Source of the DNA: JAFAGX01 sp035624215
Lineage (GTDB): Bacteria; Acidobacteriota; Terriglobia; Terriglobales; Acidobacteriaceae
Direction: 5' to 3'
Length of the DNA: 64,000 nucleotides
Assembly (NCBI GenBank): GCA_035624215.1
Contig: DASPRY010000129.1
Location: forward strand, 1-64,000
Positions 16,523 through 26,336 of this stretch are shown in pieces. The translations under genes were made by a program, and so were the position numbers. The stretch's first letter is position 1; each line of letters begins with the position of its first letter. A model generated the notes under the pieces. It was not told the DNA's origin, made no database searches, and saw only the letters and a program-made list of their open reading frames with translations.

Positions 16523-18091
16523 TTACCCATGTATCTCAACATATGACTTGTCCGCATTTGCCCGAATGCGGCGGAATGATTCTGGCAAGGCTTTTACCAG
16601 GTCAGTTGCTACCAGCGAATGTTCGCCTACGCTCTCCCGTGCGATGTCGCCAGCCAAGCCGTGCATGTGAACCGCAGCAATCACGGCTTGGAAAATTGCT
16701 TGTGGATTTTGCGCCACAAAGCCTGCCACCATACCGGTAAGGATGTCGCCCGTGCCGCCCGTGGCCATGCCCGGATTTCCGGTGGTGTTGACCCAAACTT
16801 CGCCATCGGGTCTCGCGATCAACGTGCGATGACCTTTCAGCACGAGAATCAGTTTGTGTTCGCGGGCGAAGTTTCGAGCGACGTTGATTCTGTCGCGTTG
16901 GATTGCAGCAATTGTCATCCCAGTCAGGCGAGCCATTTCGCCGGGATGGGGCGTGAGCACCAGAGGTCTTGAGTTTCCGTTCAGTTCGGTGGCACGTCCC
17001 TCGAAAGCATTCAGACCGTCAGCGTCGAGAACGATGGGGACGGTCTGTCCTTTCAGCAGATCACGAACCAGAGCACTAGTTTCTGGATTGCGCGAGATGC
17101 CGGGCCCGACTGCTAAAACTGTCTTACCCTCCGCAAGTTTGGAAATGTGCTTCAGAGCCTCCGGGGCGATAGCTCCATCACTTGTTTCCTCCAGCGGTTC
17201 GGTCATGGCTTCCGGATGGAAGCCCGCAACTGTCGGCAGCACTGATTTCGGAGTTGCTACCGTGGACAGTCCGGCCCCCACCTTCAAGGCCGAGATTCCT
17301 GCCATGGCCGCTGCTCCTGCTTTTCCCTCTGATCCTCCGACCACGAGCACATGGCCAAAATTTCCTTTGTTGGCCGCAACGGGGCGGGACCCAATCAGCG
17401 CAGCAATCTCCCGGGGCGTGATCAGATTCAGTTGCAGCGAAGAGGCAATTGCTTCGTCCGGCGAGCCGATTGGAGCAATCCGCGTTGTCCCGTGAGTCAA
17501 ACCACCAAACACATGTGCCGGGTGTGGCGCCGTGAACGTCACGATAGCATCGGAGCGGGCGACCGCCCCGCTCTGCTCTCCCATAACATCTGAGTCAGCT
17601 CCGGATGAGATATCGACCGCAATCACGGGCGAACGGCCTGCATTCAAGAGTTCGATCGCCTCTGCATACAATCCACTAACCGGTGGGCGAAAGCCGGTGC
17701 CCAATATCGCATCTATGAGAACATCGCAATCAAACATCGTGCGGGCCTGATCACTGCTCAACGCTTCGCTGGACGCCACGATCACAGGCGCCACAGGAAG
17801 TTTGCTGAACATTTCAGCGGCATCTCCGCGCAACTCGGAAGGCTGGGCCAGCAACAACACCCGGACCTCGCGGCCGGCCTGCTGCAATTTGCGCGCAACC
17901 ACAAATCCATCGCCGCCGTTGTTGCCTTTCCCGCAGATCACTCCAAAACGTTTCGCCGATGGCCATTGCAACAGAGCAAAATCGGCCACCCTGCTACCCG
18001 CATTTTCCATGAGGCTGAGGGATGGCACACCAAACTTCTCGCTGGTGACACGATCGATCTCGCGCATCTCTGCTGTTGTAACGATCTTCAT
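16523..18091 (-). CDS. nnr: Bifunctional NAD(P)H-hydrate epimerase / ADP-dependent dehydratase
   Basis: The 522 residues contain both halves of the repair enzyme. The N-terminal YjeF domain (1-215) has MREIDRVTSEKFGVPSLSLMENAG and GKGNNGGDGFVVARKL. The C-terminal ribokinase-like domain (225-515) has GKAGAAAMAGISALKVGAG, LAVGPGISRN, VLDADGLNAF, LTPHPGEMARL and NPGMATGGTGDILTG. The protein converts damaged NADHX and NADPHX back to usable cofactor. Its ATG overlaps the TGA of the upstream potassium-channel gene by four bases, so they are cotranscribed and translationally coupled. Confidence 0.95.
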   Translation of the reverse strand: MKIVTTAEMREIDRVTSEKFGVPSLSLMENAGSRVADFALLQWPSAKRFGVICGKGNNGGDGFVVARKLQQAGREVRVLLLAQPSELRGDAAEMFSKLPVAPVIVASSEALSSDQARTMFDCDVLIDAILGTGFRPPVSGLYAEAIELLNAGRSPVIAVDISSGADSDVMGEQSGAVARSDAIVTFTAPHPAHVFGGLTHGTTRIAPIGSPDEAIASSLQLNLITPREIAALIGSRPVAANKGNFGHVLVVGGSEGKAGAAAMAGISALKVGAGLSTVATPKSVLPTVAGFHPEAMTEPLEETSDGAIAPEALKHISKLAEGKTVLAVGPGISRNPETSALVRDLLKGQTVPIVLDADGLNAFEGRATELNGNSRPLVLTPHPGEMARLTGMTIAAIQRDRINVARNFAREHKLILVLKGHRTLIARPDGEVWVNTTGNPGMATGGTGDILTGMVAGFVAQNPQAIFQAVIAAVHMHGLAGDIARESVGEHSLVATDLVKALPESFRRIRANADKSYVEIHG

Positions 18092-19086
18092 GATCGTGCC
18101 CCTGCCATTTGTTCGAGCTGGCGCAGTTGAGAAGGCTCGCCCATTGCGATCAGGTAATCGCCGGCTTCGATACGGTCTTCGGGCGCAGGATTGAAGTGCA
18201 TGCCATGCTCGCGCTTGATTGCCAGGATGATGACACCGCGGTCCTGGCGAATCCGCGACGTCTCGATTGTCTTGCCGGAAAACGCCGAGCCCCTTGGGAC
18301 CTGAATTTCTCCAATCTCAAGATCGATCCCCAGGTGGGTCGTAGCGGCGTCCAGAAAGCTCACCACGTGAGGCCGCAAGAACGATTGGGCGATGCGTTGT
18401 CCCGCAAAATGATAGGGCGAGACCACCGAGTCCGCGCCCGCGGTGAGCAGATGCTTCTCCGCATCATCTTCGCTGGCCCTGGCTATGATTCGCAGGCGCG
18501 GATTCAGCCCGCGGGCCGTGAGAACAATGTAGAGATTCGTAGCATCGGTTGTTGTGGCCGCAACCAGCCCCTGGGCACGTTCGATGCGTACGTGGCGGAG
18601 CGTTTGCTCCTGCGTAGCATCCCCCACCATGGTGAGCCACTCGCCGGCATATCGCGCGGCCTTGGCCTCGTTCTGCTCCACGATCACAAACTTTGCCGGC
18701 TTGCGCGCCAGCTCCCGCGCTGCACTGCGGCCCACGCGGCCGGCGCCGCAGATGATGTAATGGTCCGTAAGCCGATCAATCTCGCGCTCCATTTTGCGTT
18801 TCCCGAAGAAGTCTCGAAGCTCGAATTCTAGCAAAGCCTGGGTGAGCGAACCGATGCCCAGAAACACCAGCGAGACACCAACTAATATCAGTGCCACGTT
18901 GAAGATTCGCCCGGCGTGCGATAGGGGATGAACCTCCTGGTATCCGATCGTGGTGAACGTTGTGAGCACCATGTAGAACCCGTCGAACCACGACCATCCT
19001 TCGATGAAATGGAACCCCGCCATTCCGATCAGAGTCAGGAGCGCCAGCGCAATTCCGATCAGCCGCAGATTGTGAAGAGCTTTCAT
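18088..19086 (-). CDS. Two-helix potassium channel with RCK (TrkA-N/TrkA-C) domains
   Basis: The 332-residue protein starts with two membrane helices (about 8-28 and 62-85) around a pore loop whose selectivity filter reads TTFTTIGYQE (about 42-51). A TrkA-N Rossmann domain follows (YIICGAGRVGRSAARELA, with an acidic residue ending the second strand). The TrkA-C domain is at about 240-325. This is the MthK-like plan of a ligand-gated K+ channel with a non-canonical GYQ filter that is common in bacteria. It is coupled to nnr, although the functional link is not obvious. Confidence 0.9.
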   Translation of the reverse strand: MKALHNLRLIGIALALLTLIGMAGFHFIEGWSWFDGFYMVLTTFTTIGYQEVHPLSHAGRIFNVALILVGVSLVFLGIGSLTQALLEFELRDFFGKRKMEREIDRLTDHYIICGAGRVGRSAARELARKPAKFVIVEQNEAKAARYAGEWLTMVGDATQEQTLRHVRIERAQGLVAATTTDATNLYIVLTARGLNPRLRIIARASEDDAEKHLLTAGADSVVSPYHFAGQRIAQSFLRPHVVSFLDAATTHLGIDLEIGEIQVPRGSAFSGKTIETSRIRQDRGVIILAIKREHGMHFNPAPEDRIEAGDYLIAMGEPSQLRQLEQMAGARS

Positions 19087-19093
19087 GACAGAC

Positions 19094-19115
19094 AGTGATC
19101 AGTGGCTAGTGATCA
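19094..19115. repeat. Short intergenic direct repeat (AGTGATCA twice)
   Basis: AGTGATCA occurs at 19094-19101 and 19108-19115, and related GATCAG and CACCGACCACTGGTC words fill the next 70 bases. Such word-like intergenic repeats are scattered in acidobacterial genomes, but I cannot tell a function here. Confidence 0.35.
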
Positions 19116-19187
19116 ATACGGCCGGCGATCAGATCTGACAGAGAAAAACTGACCACCGACCACTGGTCGCTAATTGATCTCAGACTA

Positions 19188-19224
19188 TAAAACAAAAAGG
19201 CCCTCCGCGTGTGGCGGAAGGCCT
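19188..19224 (-). terminator. Rho-independent terminator after the amino-acid permease genes
   Basis: On the minus strand an 11-bp stem (arms 19214-19224 and 19198-19208, one mismatch) closes a 5-base loop and runs into a T-rich tail (TTTTTGTTTT). It sits 19 bases after the stop of the permease gene, so it should end the long leftward acc-thiE-permease transcript before the potassium-channel gene. Confidence 0.85.
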
Positions 19225-19242
19225 CGCCGTGAGTTGAAGAAA

Positions 19243-20817
19243 CTAATCGGCCATCGATGGTGCCCCTTCGGGAGTCCTCGAGTCTGCCAGGGACTGCACT
19301 CGGCTGTGGTAGCGCCCGTATGAGAAATAAATGACGAGGCCGATCACCAGCCAGATGATCAAACGAGCCCAAGTCTGCCACGCCAGGCTGAACATCATGA
19401 GCAGCGAGATCGCAATTCCCATGATCGGTGTGAAGGGAATCCAGGGAGCAACGAAGGCCCGTGGTACCTCTGTACCTCGGCGGCGCAGAATCCAAACTCC
19501 GCTGCAGACGATTACGAAAGCCAGCAGCGTACCGATCGAGACCAGTTCGCTGAGCACGTTGATTGGCGTCAGCGCTGCCACCGTGGCTACGCAAACTCCA
19601 ACCAGAATGGTGCAGATGTAAGGTGTGCGGAAGCGCGTGTGTACCGCGCTGGCCCACTTTGGCAGCAGCCCATCCCGCGACATCGAGAAAAACACGCGCG
19701 TTTGTCCCAGCAACATCACTACCATGGTGCTGCTAAGTCCGCAGATCGCTCCCAGTTTTACCAGTCTGCTCCCCCATGCGACTCCGGTTATGTCGATGCC
19801 GATGGCAATCGGGTCTGGAGCATCGAGGCTTGTATATTTCACCAACCCGGTAAGGATGCCCGAAACGACAATGTATAAAACGGTGCAGATCGCGAGAGAA
19901 CCTAGAATACCGATCGGCATATCACGCTTGGGATTCTTGGCTTCTTGCGCCGCGGTTGAAACGGCGTCAAACCCAATATAGGCGAAGAAAATGATGCCGG
20001 CGGCCGTGGCTATCCCCGACCAGCCAAAATCTCCGTAATGCCCGGTATTCGGCGGCAGAAAAGGTGTCCAATTCGCTGTGGCTTCGGCGCGATGCCCAAG
20101 AATGTAATTGGTACCAAGACCGATGAAAACCAGCAACACACAGACTTTAACAATCACGATAAATGAGTTGAAGTTCGCGGATTCCTTGATACCAATCACC
20201 AGAACCGCCGTGACCAGCAGAATACCGATGAATCCGAACAGATTGAACGAAGAGTATTGATGGGGAAGGGCTGCGGGATCAACGTGATTGAGGTTCAGCA
20301 ATTTCTGAAACTGCGCCGTCAGCCGCTCCCAGTGGCCGTTATAAAGGAGAAAGGTTGTGCCCGGTGCCCCTGCCCATTTCGGGGATAATCGAATACCAAA
20401 TTCTCCCAGAAAACTGAGCACGTATCCGCTCCAGCCGCTCGCTACTGTCGCCGCGCCCAACGCATATTCAAGGATGAGGTCCCACCCTATGATCCAGGCA
20501 ATGAATTCACCTAGAGTGGCATAACCATAGGTATAGGCCGATCCGGCGACTGGGATCATAGAAGCAAACTCGGCGTAGCATAGGCCTGCAAATACGCACG
20601 CCACGGCTGCCAATGTAAAGGAGAGGACAATTGCCGGCCCGGCGTGATTCGCAGAGGCTGTTCCGGTCAGCACGAAAATGCCGGTGCCAATGATGGCTCC
20701 GATGCCCAGCGAAATCAGGTTCGTGGGACCAAGCGCCCGTCTAAGGCTATGTTCCCCGGTCTCCGCGGCTTCTGACAAAATCGTGTTGAGTGGCTTTGTT
20801 GCCCAAAGATTAGGCAT
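19243..20817 (-). CDS. APC-family amino acid permease (YfnA/CAT-like)
   Basis: The 524-residue protein has about 12-14 membrane helices. The first carries the APC consensus IGAIIGTGIFVLTG, and the family motif GFDAVSTAAQEAKNPKRDMPIGI follows in the middle. The length and the C-terminal two extra helices resemble the cationic amino acid transporter branch. The start lies inside the last codons of the preceding permease (8-base overlap), and a terminator follows, so it is the last gene of the transcript. The substrate is unknown. Confidence 0.92.
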   Translation of the reverse strand: MPNLWATKPLNTILSEAAETGEHSLRRALGPTNLISLGIGAIIGTGIFVLTGTASANHAGPAIVLSFTLAAVACVFAGLCYAEFASMIPVAGSAYTYGYATLGEFIAWIIGWDLILEYALGAATVASGWSGYVLSFLGEFGIRLSPKWAGAPGTTFLLYNGHWERLTAQFQKLLNLNHVDPAALPHQYSSFNLFGFIGILLVTAVLVIGIKESANFNSFIVIVKVCVLLVFIGLGTNYILGHRAEATANWTPFLPPNTGHYGDFGWSGIATAAGIIFFAYIGFDAVSTAAQEAKNPKRDMPIGILGSLAICTVLYIVVSGILTGLVKYTSLDAPDPIAIGIDITGVAWGSRLVKLGAICGLSSTMVVMLLGQTRVFFSMSRDGLLPKWASAVHTRFRTPYICTILVGVCVATVAALTPINVLSELVSIGTLLAFVIVCSGVWILRRRGTEVPRAFVAPWIPFTPIMGIAISLLMMFSLAWQTWARLIIWLVIGLVIYFSYGRYHSRVQSLADSRTPEGAPSMAD

Positions 20818-22396
20818 TCAATTCTCCTGGCTGGGTCTGGCCTTGCAGGGCAGTTGCTTGTCCGTACTTTTGCCACAAGTAATATACCGGTATTCCCAGT
20901 AGCACGATAATCAGCCCCGGCCATGTGTATTGCGGCTTGTAGCGTAATAGTACGATATCGATAAACAGAGCCACGAGAATATAGACGGCCGGCAACACTG
21001 GATAGCCGATGGCACGATACGGTCTTTCGGCTTCCGCATGAGTACGCCGCAGGACGAAAAGCCCGACGATAGTGAGGATGTAGAACACCAGCACCGCAAA
21101 GATGATGTACTCCAATAGCTGGTGATACGTTCCCGAGACACAGAGTACGCATGTCCAGACCATCTGAACCATCAGCGAAACCGCCGGAGTCTTATATGTG
21201 GGATGCAGCCTGGCTACATCACGGAAAAACAACCCATCTTTTGCCATCGCGTAATAGACACGCGCACCCGCCAAAATCAATCCGTTGTTGCACCCGAACC
21301 CGGAAAGAATGATCGCCGCTGCCATCAGCAGACCGCCCGTTGCTCCAATCATTTGCGTCATGACCGCGGTAGCGACGCGATCCTCTGTCGCATACTTGAT
21401 GCCACGCTCCAGAATGGTGGCTCCGTCGCGAATGCCGTCCAGCGGGAGCGTATTCAGATAAATGAAATTGCAGCCAATGTAAAGCGCAATGACTATGCCC
21501 GTTCCCAGCGCCAGGGAGAGTGGTAGGTTGCGGCTGGGATTCTTAACCTCGCCGGCAGTGAAGGTCACATTGTTCCAGGCATCTGCGGAAAACAGCGACC
21601 CCACTTGCGCCACCGCCAGCACAGTTAGCGTGCTTACCAGCACTCCCCCGCCGATGTCGTGCATTGCCCCGAGTCCAGCGTTGTGCCAGAAATTCCCTCG
21701 AAAATTTGCCGCCAATGCCTGCGCATTCCGTCCCAGAAAGATTCCCAGCAGGACCAGTCCGAATAAGGCCGACACCTTGGCAGCGGTGAAAATATTTTGA
21801 ATAAATGCTCCGGTCTTGATCCCAAAGACATTAATGATCGAGAGGGCGACCACCACCAGGATCGCCATAAGGTTTTCTGTGTTTAACCCCACATCCATGT
21901 TTCCCAGAACCATCGGTCCGATCACAATTGGGGGCACTTTCCAAAAATGTAAAACCCAGTGTGTTGACGACACTGAAGGGAAGAACACGCCGAGGAATTT
22001 TCCGAAGGCCACGCCGACGGCTGCGATCGTCCCGGTTTGAATCACGAGGAACAACGTCCAGCCATACAAGAAACCCCACAGGGGTCCGAGGGCTTCGCGC
22101 AGATAAACATATTGGCCGCCCGCGCGCGGCATCATGGCTGCCAATTCGCCGTAGCTGAGGGCGCCGACAATGGTCATGAAACCGGTCACCGCCCAGGCGC
22201 CAATCAGCAAAGCCGGGGAATTCACTTCGCGGGCAATTTCGGCCGAGACAATAAAAATGCCCGATCCGATCATCGAGCCCATAACCAGCATCGTGGCGCT
22301 GGTCAGGCCAAGACCTTTGACCAATTCCTGATCCTGACGGGTGTGAATCTCCCAATCAGTGGGAACGGTTCGAATCGGAGTAGTGTCCGTGTTCAT
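20810..22396 (-). CDS. APC-family amino acid permease
   Basis: The likely start is ATG 22396 (MNTDTTPIRTVP), giving 528 residues; an upstream ATG at 22447 would add 17 unconserved residues. The first helix holds MVMGSMIGSGIFIVSAEIA-type residues, and a later loop has NVTFTAGEVKNPSRNLPLSLALG, both typical of APC transporters. About 12 helices are evident. It overlaps the next permease gene by eight bases. The two permeases are similar in plan but not close duplicates, so they may differ in substrate. Confidence 0.9.
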   Translation of the reverse strand: MNTDTTPIRTVPTDWEIHTRQDQELVKGLGLTSATMLVMGSMIGSGIFIVSAEIAREVNSPALLIGAWAVTGFMTIVGALSYGELAAMMPRAGGQYVYLREALGPLWGFLYGWTLFLVIQTGTIAAVGVAFGKFLGVFFPSVSSTHWVLHFWKVPPIVIGPMVLGNMDVGLNTENLMAILVVVALSIINVFGIKTGAFIQNIFTAAKVSALFGLVLLGIFLGRNAQALAANFRGNFWHNAGLGAMHDIGGGVLVSTLTVLAVAQVGSLFSADAWNNVTFTAGEVKNPSRNLPLSLALGTGIVIALYIGCNFIYLNTLPLDGIRDGATILERGIKYATEDRVATAVMTQMIGATGGLLMAAAIILSGFGCNNGLILAGARVYYAMAKDGLFFRDVARLHPTYKTPAVSLMVQMVWTCVLCVSGTYHQLLEYIIFAVLVFYILTIVGLFVLRRTHAEAERPYRAIGYPVLPAVYILVALFIDIVLLRYKPQYTWPGLIIVLLGIPVYYLWQKYGQATALQGQTQPGELNA

Positions 22397-22486
22397 TATT
22401 CTTGTGGCGCGGGGGGCCCTCGCTTGCCAAAAGACGAGTGGAAACACCCGCCGTTGTATGGTAGCGGCGTCTCGCCGGCTAAAACT

Positions 22487-23101
22487 CTATCCTAAGATGC
22501 GCAGGAATTCCTCTGCGGATTTTCGAGGCTCCCGTACCAGATCGGATATGATCGCCACTGAGTCTGCCCCGGCCTCGATGACCGATCGGCAATTGGCCCG
22601 GGTGATTCCGCCAATCGCGACCAACGGCTTGAGCGTCAATTCCCTGGCCCTGCCCACCCCGTCCAGCCCAATCACTGGGTCCGGTTTGGCCTTGCTTGTG
22701 GTGGCAAACACCGGTCCGATGGCAATGTAATCCGCCGACGTGCGATTCGCTTCTTCCACCTGTTGCGGGTTATGAGTCGAAACTCCCACCCACAGAGTCT
22801 CTCCGACTACTTTTCGGACTGCCTCCGGTGAAAGATCGTCCTGGCCCACATGTACCCCGTCAAATCCCGCGACCACAGCCAGATCAGCACGGTCATTCAT
22901 TATGAGCCGGACGGAGTTCCGGAGTGTTCGCCTCAGCTCTCGCGACTGCTCAAGCATTTGCCGAGCGTTGCCGGCCTTGTTGCGGTATTGCAGCAAACCG
23001 ACTCCGGCAGCTTCCAGCTCCGTCGCTGCAGAGAACAGTTCCTCGCCATACGAAAAGCAGGCTGTGTCCAGGATCGCGTAGAGCCGAGGCAAGTGCAGCA
23101 T
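22487..23101 (-). CDS. thiE: Thiamine-phosphate synthase
   Basis: The 204-residue TIM-barrel protein carries the ThiE signature: LLQYRNKAGNARQ (substrate loop), LIMNDRADLA, GVHVGQDDL, VSTHNPQQV, YIAIGPVFATTSK and LVAIGGITRAN. It joins the hydroxymethylpyrimidine and thiazole phosphates to make thiamine phosphate. No other thiamine gene or TPP riboswitch is near. It lies between accC (27 bases upstream) and a permease, probably in the same transcript. Confidence 0.94.
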   Translation of the reverse strand: MLHLPRLYAILDTACFSYGEELFSAATELEAAGVGLLQYRNKAGNARQMLEQSRELRRTLRNSVRLIMNDRADLAVVAGFDGVHVGQDDLSPEAVRKVVGETLWVGVSTHNPQQVEEANRTSADYIAIGPVFATTSKAKPDPVIGLDGVGRARELTLKPLVAIGGITRANCRSVIEAGADSVAIISDLVREPRKSAEEFLRILG

Positions 23102-23127
23102 GCAGGATTCAATTCTTGTCCGAAGTC

Positions 23128-24486
<1,359 letters not shown>

Positions 24487-24595
24487 GAAGATAGTGCCGG
24501 CATGCTGCCAGGATTACTCCGAAGGCCTCTGGCCATACTCAAAAGACCAACGAGGTGACACCACTCAAAGCGCGCATTTCCGCGCTCATCGCATC

Positions 24596-25072
24596 TCACG
24601 TTGCTCGGATTGCAAATAATCCCTGACCATACTCGACCGGCTGCCCGTTGCTTACCAATTTCTTTACGATCTCTCCGGAGGCATCCGATTCAATCTCATT
24701 CATCAGCTTCATCGCCTCCACGATGCACAACACCTGGCCCGCTTCCACCTTGTCGCCAACCGCGATGAAAGGCGGCGCTCCCGGCGAAGGTGCTTCGTAG
24801 TAAGTACCGACAATCGGGGAATGTACGATGTGAAGCGTCTCTTCAGGGGGAGCAGTTTCAACAGCAGGCGACGGAGCGGAGACGCCGCTGGAAACGGGGG
24901 CGACAGCGCTGGAATGTCCTGCTGGCGACGTTGCGGGAATCGCAGGCGCCGCCGCGCCCTGCTCACCGCCCCGCTTGATGCGCACCTTGACATCGCCGCG
25001 CTCCAACTCAAACTCGGCAATGTCCTTTTCAATTAAGAACTCAATGAGTTCCTTCAGCTCTTTCTGATTCAT
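24596..25072 (-). CDS. accB: Biotin carboxyl carrier protein of acetyl-CoA carboxylase
   Basis: I start at ATG 25072 (MNQKELKELIEFLIEKDIAE), where the family begins; a longer frame to 25108 adds an unrelated N-end. The 158-residue product has the N-terminal helix, a Pro/Ala-rich linker (about 55-85) and the C-terminal biotinyl domain. The biotin-accepting lysine is in VEAMKLMNEIES. The gene heads the accBC pair and follows an Xaa-Pro peptidase gene, an arrangement seen in several phyla. Confidence 0.95.
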   Translation of the reverse strand: MNQKELKELIEFLIEKDIAEFELERGDVKVRIKRGGEQGAAAPAIPATSPAGHSSAVAPVSSGVSAPSPAVETAPPEETLHIVHSPIVGTYYEAPSPGAPPFIAVGDKVEAGQVLCIVEAMKLMNEIESDASGEIVKKLVSNGQPVEYGQGLFAIRAT

Positions 25073-25138
25073 CGTATGTGGCGGGACTGCTGTTCCTCGG
25101 CGCCGCAAACCCTCGGCCCGATGACTCGAACCCGAGAG

Positions 25139-26227
25139 CTACAGTTTGATGATTTCCTTGCTCGTGGGCGTAAGCACTTCGCACCCGTCTCCGGTTACCA
25201 GAACCATGTCTTCGATGCGCACACCGCCCACGCCTGGAACGTAGACACCGGGCTCGATCGTTATAACCATTCCGGCCAGCAGTGGCTCGTGTTGTCCGGC
25301 TGCAACGCGGGGCATCTCGTGAATCTCCAAGCCCACTCCATGCCCGGTGGAATGCGTAAAGTATTTGCCTAAACCGCTCCTGCCAAGCACTTGGCGGGCT
25401 GCCCGATCGACCTCGTCAACCCTCACTCCCGCGCTCACCCGGTTGATGGCAGCTTCTTGTGCTTCTCCCACCGCGTCGTACATTCGCTGCGCGTCGGAGG
25501 AAAGCCTGCCCACATGCAGCGTACGCGTCATGTCCGAGCAGTAACCCGCGAGTATGATACCAAAGTCGCAAATCACGAAGCCGTTAGCCGGAATTTTTGC
25601 GGTCGAGGCTCGACCATGCGGCAACGCCGAGCGTGCTCCCGACGTTACGATGGTTTCGAACGACATGCCTTCCGCCCCCTTCCGCCGCGCCACATATTCC
25701 AGCTCTGCCGCTACGTCCGTTTCCCTGACTCCCGGCCCAAGCGCCTTGACTGCGACGTCGAACAAGCTCGATCCCAGTTGAGCGGCGGCAGCCAAACAGC
25801 GGATCTCTTCACTGTCTTTCACCATGCGGGCCTGCTCAACGAGTGCGGGCGTGTTGCGGATTCGGATGCCAGGCCGTAAAAGATTCACTAACTGGCTGTG
25901 ATCTGCGACGGTCAGGTGCCGGTCTTCGATCCCGAGCACCTCGACGCCCAACTTCTTTCCATTTGCCTTCAGCCACTCGGCAGCGGCGACCAGCGGCGGT
26001 TTGCGAGCGATATTGACGCGTGCCCCCTGAACTTCCGTCCGAGCCTGCTCTTTGTAGCGTCCATCGGTGAAGAATACGGTCCTGTTTTGACACACGAGCA
26101 GGGCTCCGGCACTGCCGGTAAATCCGCAAAGATATCTGATGTTAGGAAGATGTGTGACCAGCAGTGCATCCAGGTGGCTATTGGCGAGAACACTCTGCAG
26201 CCTGACTTGCCTGCCTTTGTGATCCAT
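25139..26227 (-). CDS. Xaa-Pro aminopeptidase (M24B family)
   Basis: Starting at ATG 26227 the product has 362 residues: a creatinase-like N-terminal domain (1-125) and the pita-bread M24 catalytic domain. The metal ligands are visible: two Asp in CDFGIILAGYCSDMTRT, His in STGHGVGLEIHEMP, and two Glu in VITIEPGVYVPGVGG and IEDMVLV. This is the prokaryotic PepP/YpdF type that removes residues before proline. It lies directly upstream of accB by 66 bases and downstream of pilQ by 109 bases. Confidence 0.93.
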   Translation of the reverse strand: MDHKGRQVRLQSVLANSHLDALLVTHLPNIRYLCGFTGSAGALLVCQNRTVFFTDGRYKEQARTEVQGARVNIARKPPLVAAAEWLKANGKKLGVEVLGIEDRHLTVADHSQLVNLLRPGIRIRNTPALVEQARMVKDSEEIRCLAAAAQLGSSLFDVAVKALGPGVRETDVAAELEYVARRKGAEGMSFETIVTSGARSALPHGRASTAKIPANGFVICDFGIILAGYCSDMTRTLHVGRLSSDAQRMYDAVGEAQEAAINRVSAGVRVDEVDRAARQVLGRSGLGKYFTHSTGHGVGLEIHEMPRVAAGQHEPLLAGMVITIEPGVYVPGVGGVRIEDMVLVTGDGCEVLTPTSKEIIKL

Positions 26228-26336
26228 CGAATTGCAGTTTATCAGGACAGCAGGGCGTCTCGTTTCAGGGGCGCAAGACAAAACCGCCGGCGCCTTTTCG
26301 GGCCACCGGCGGCTGTCTTTACTGCTAACCCGTCTG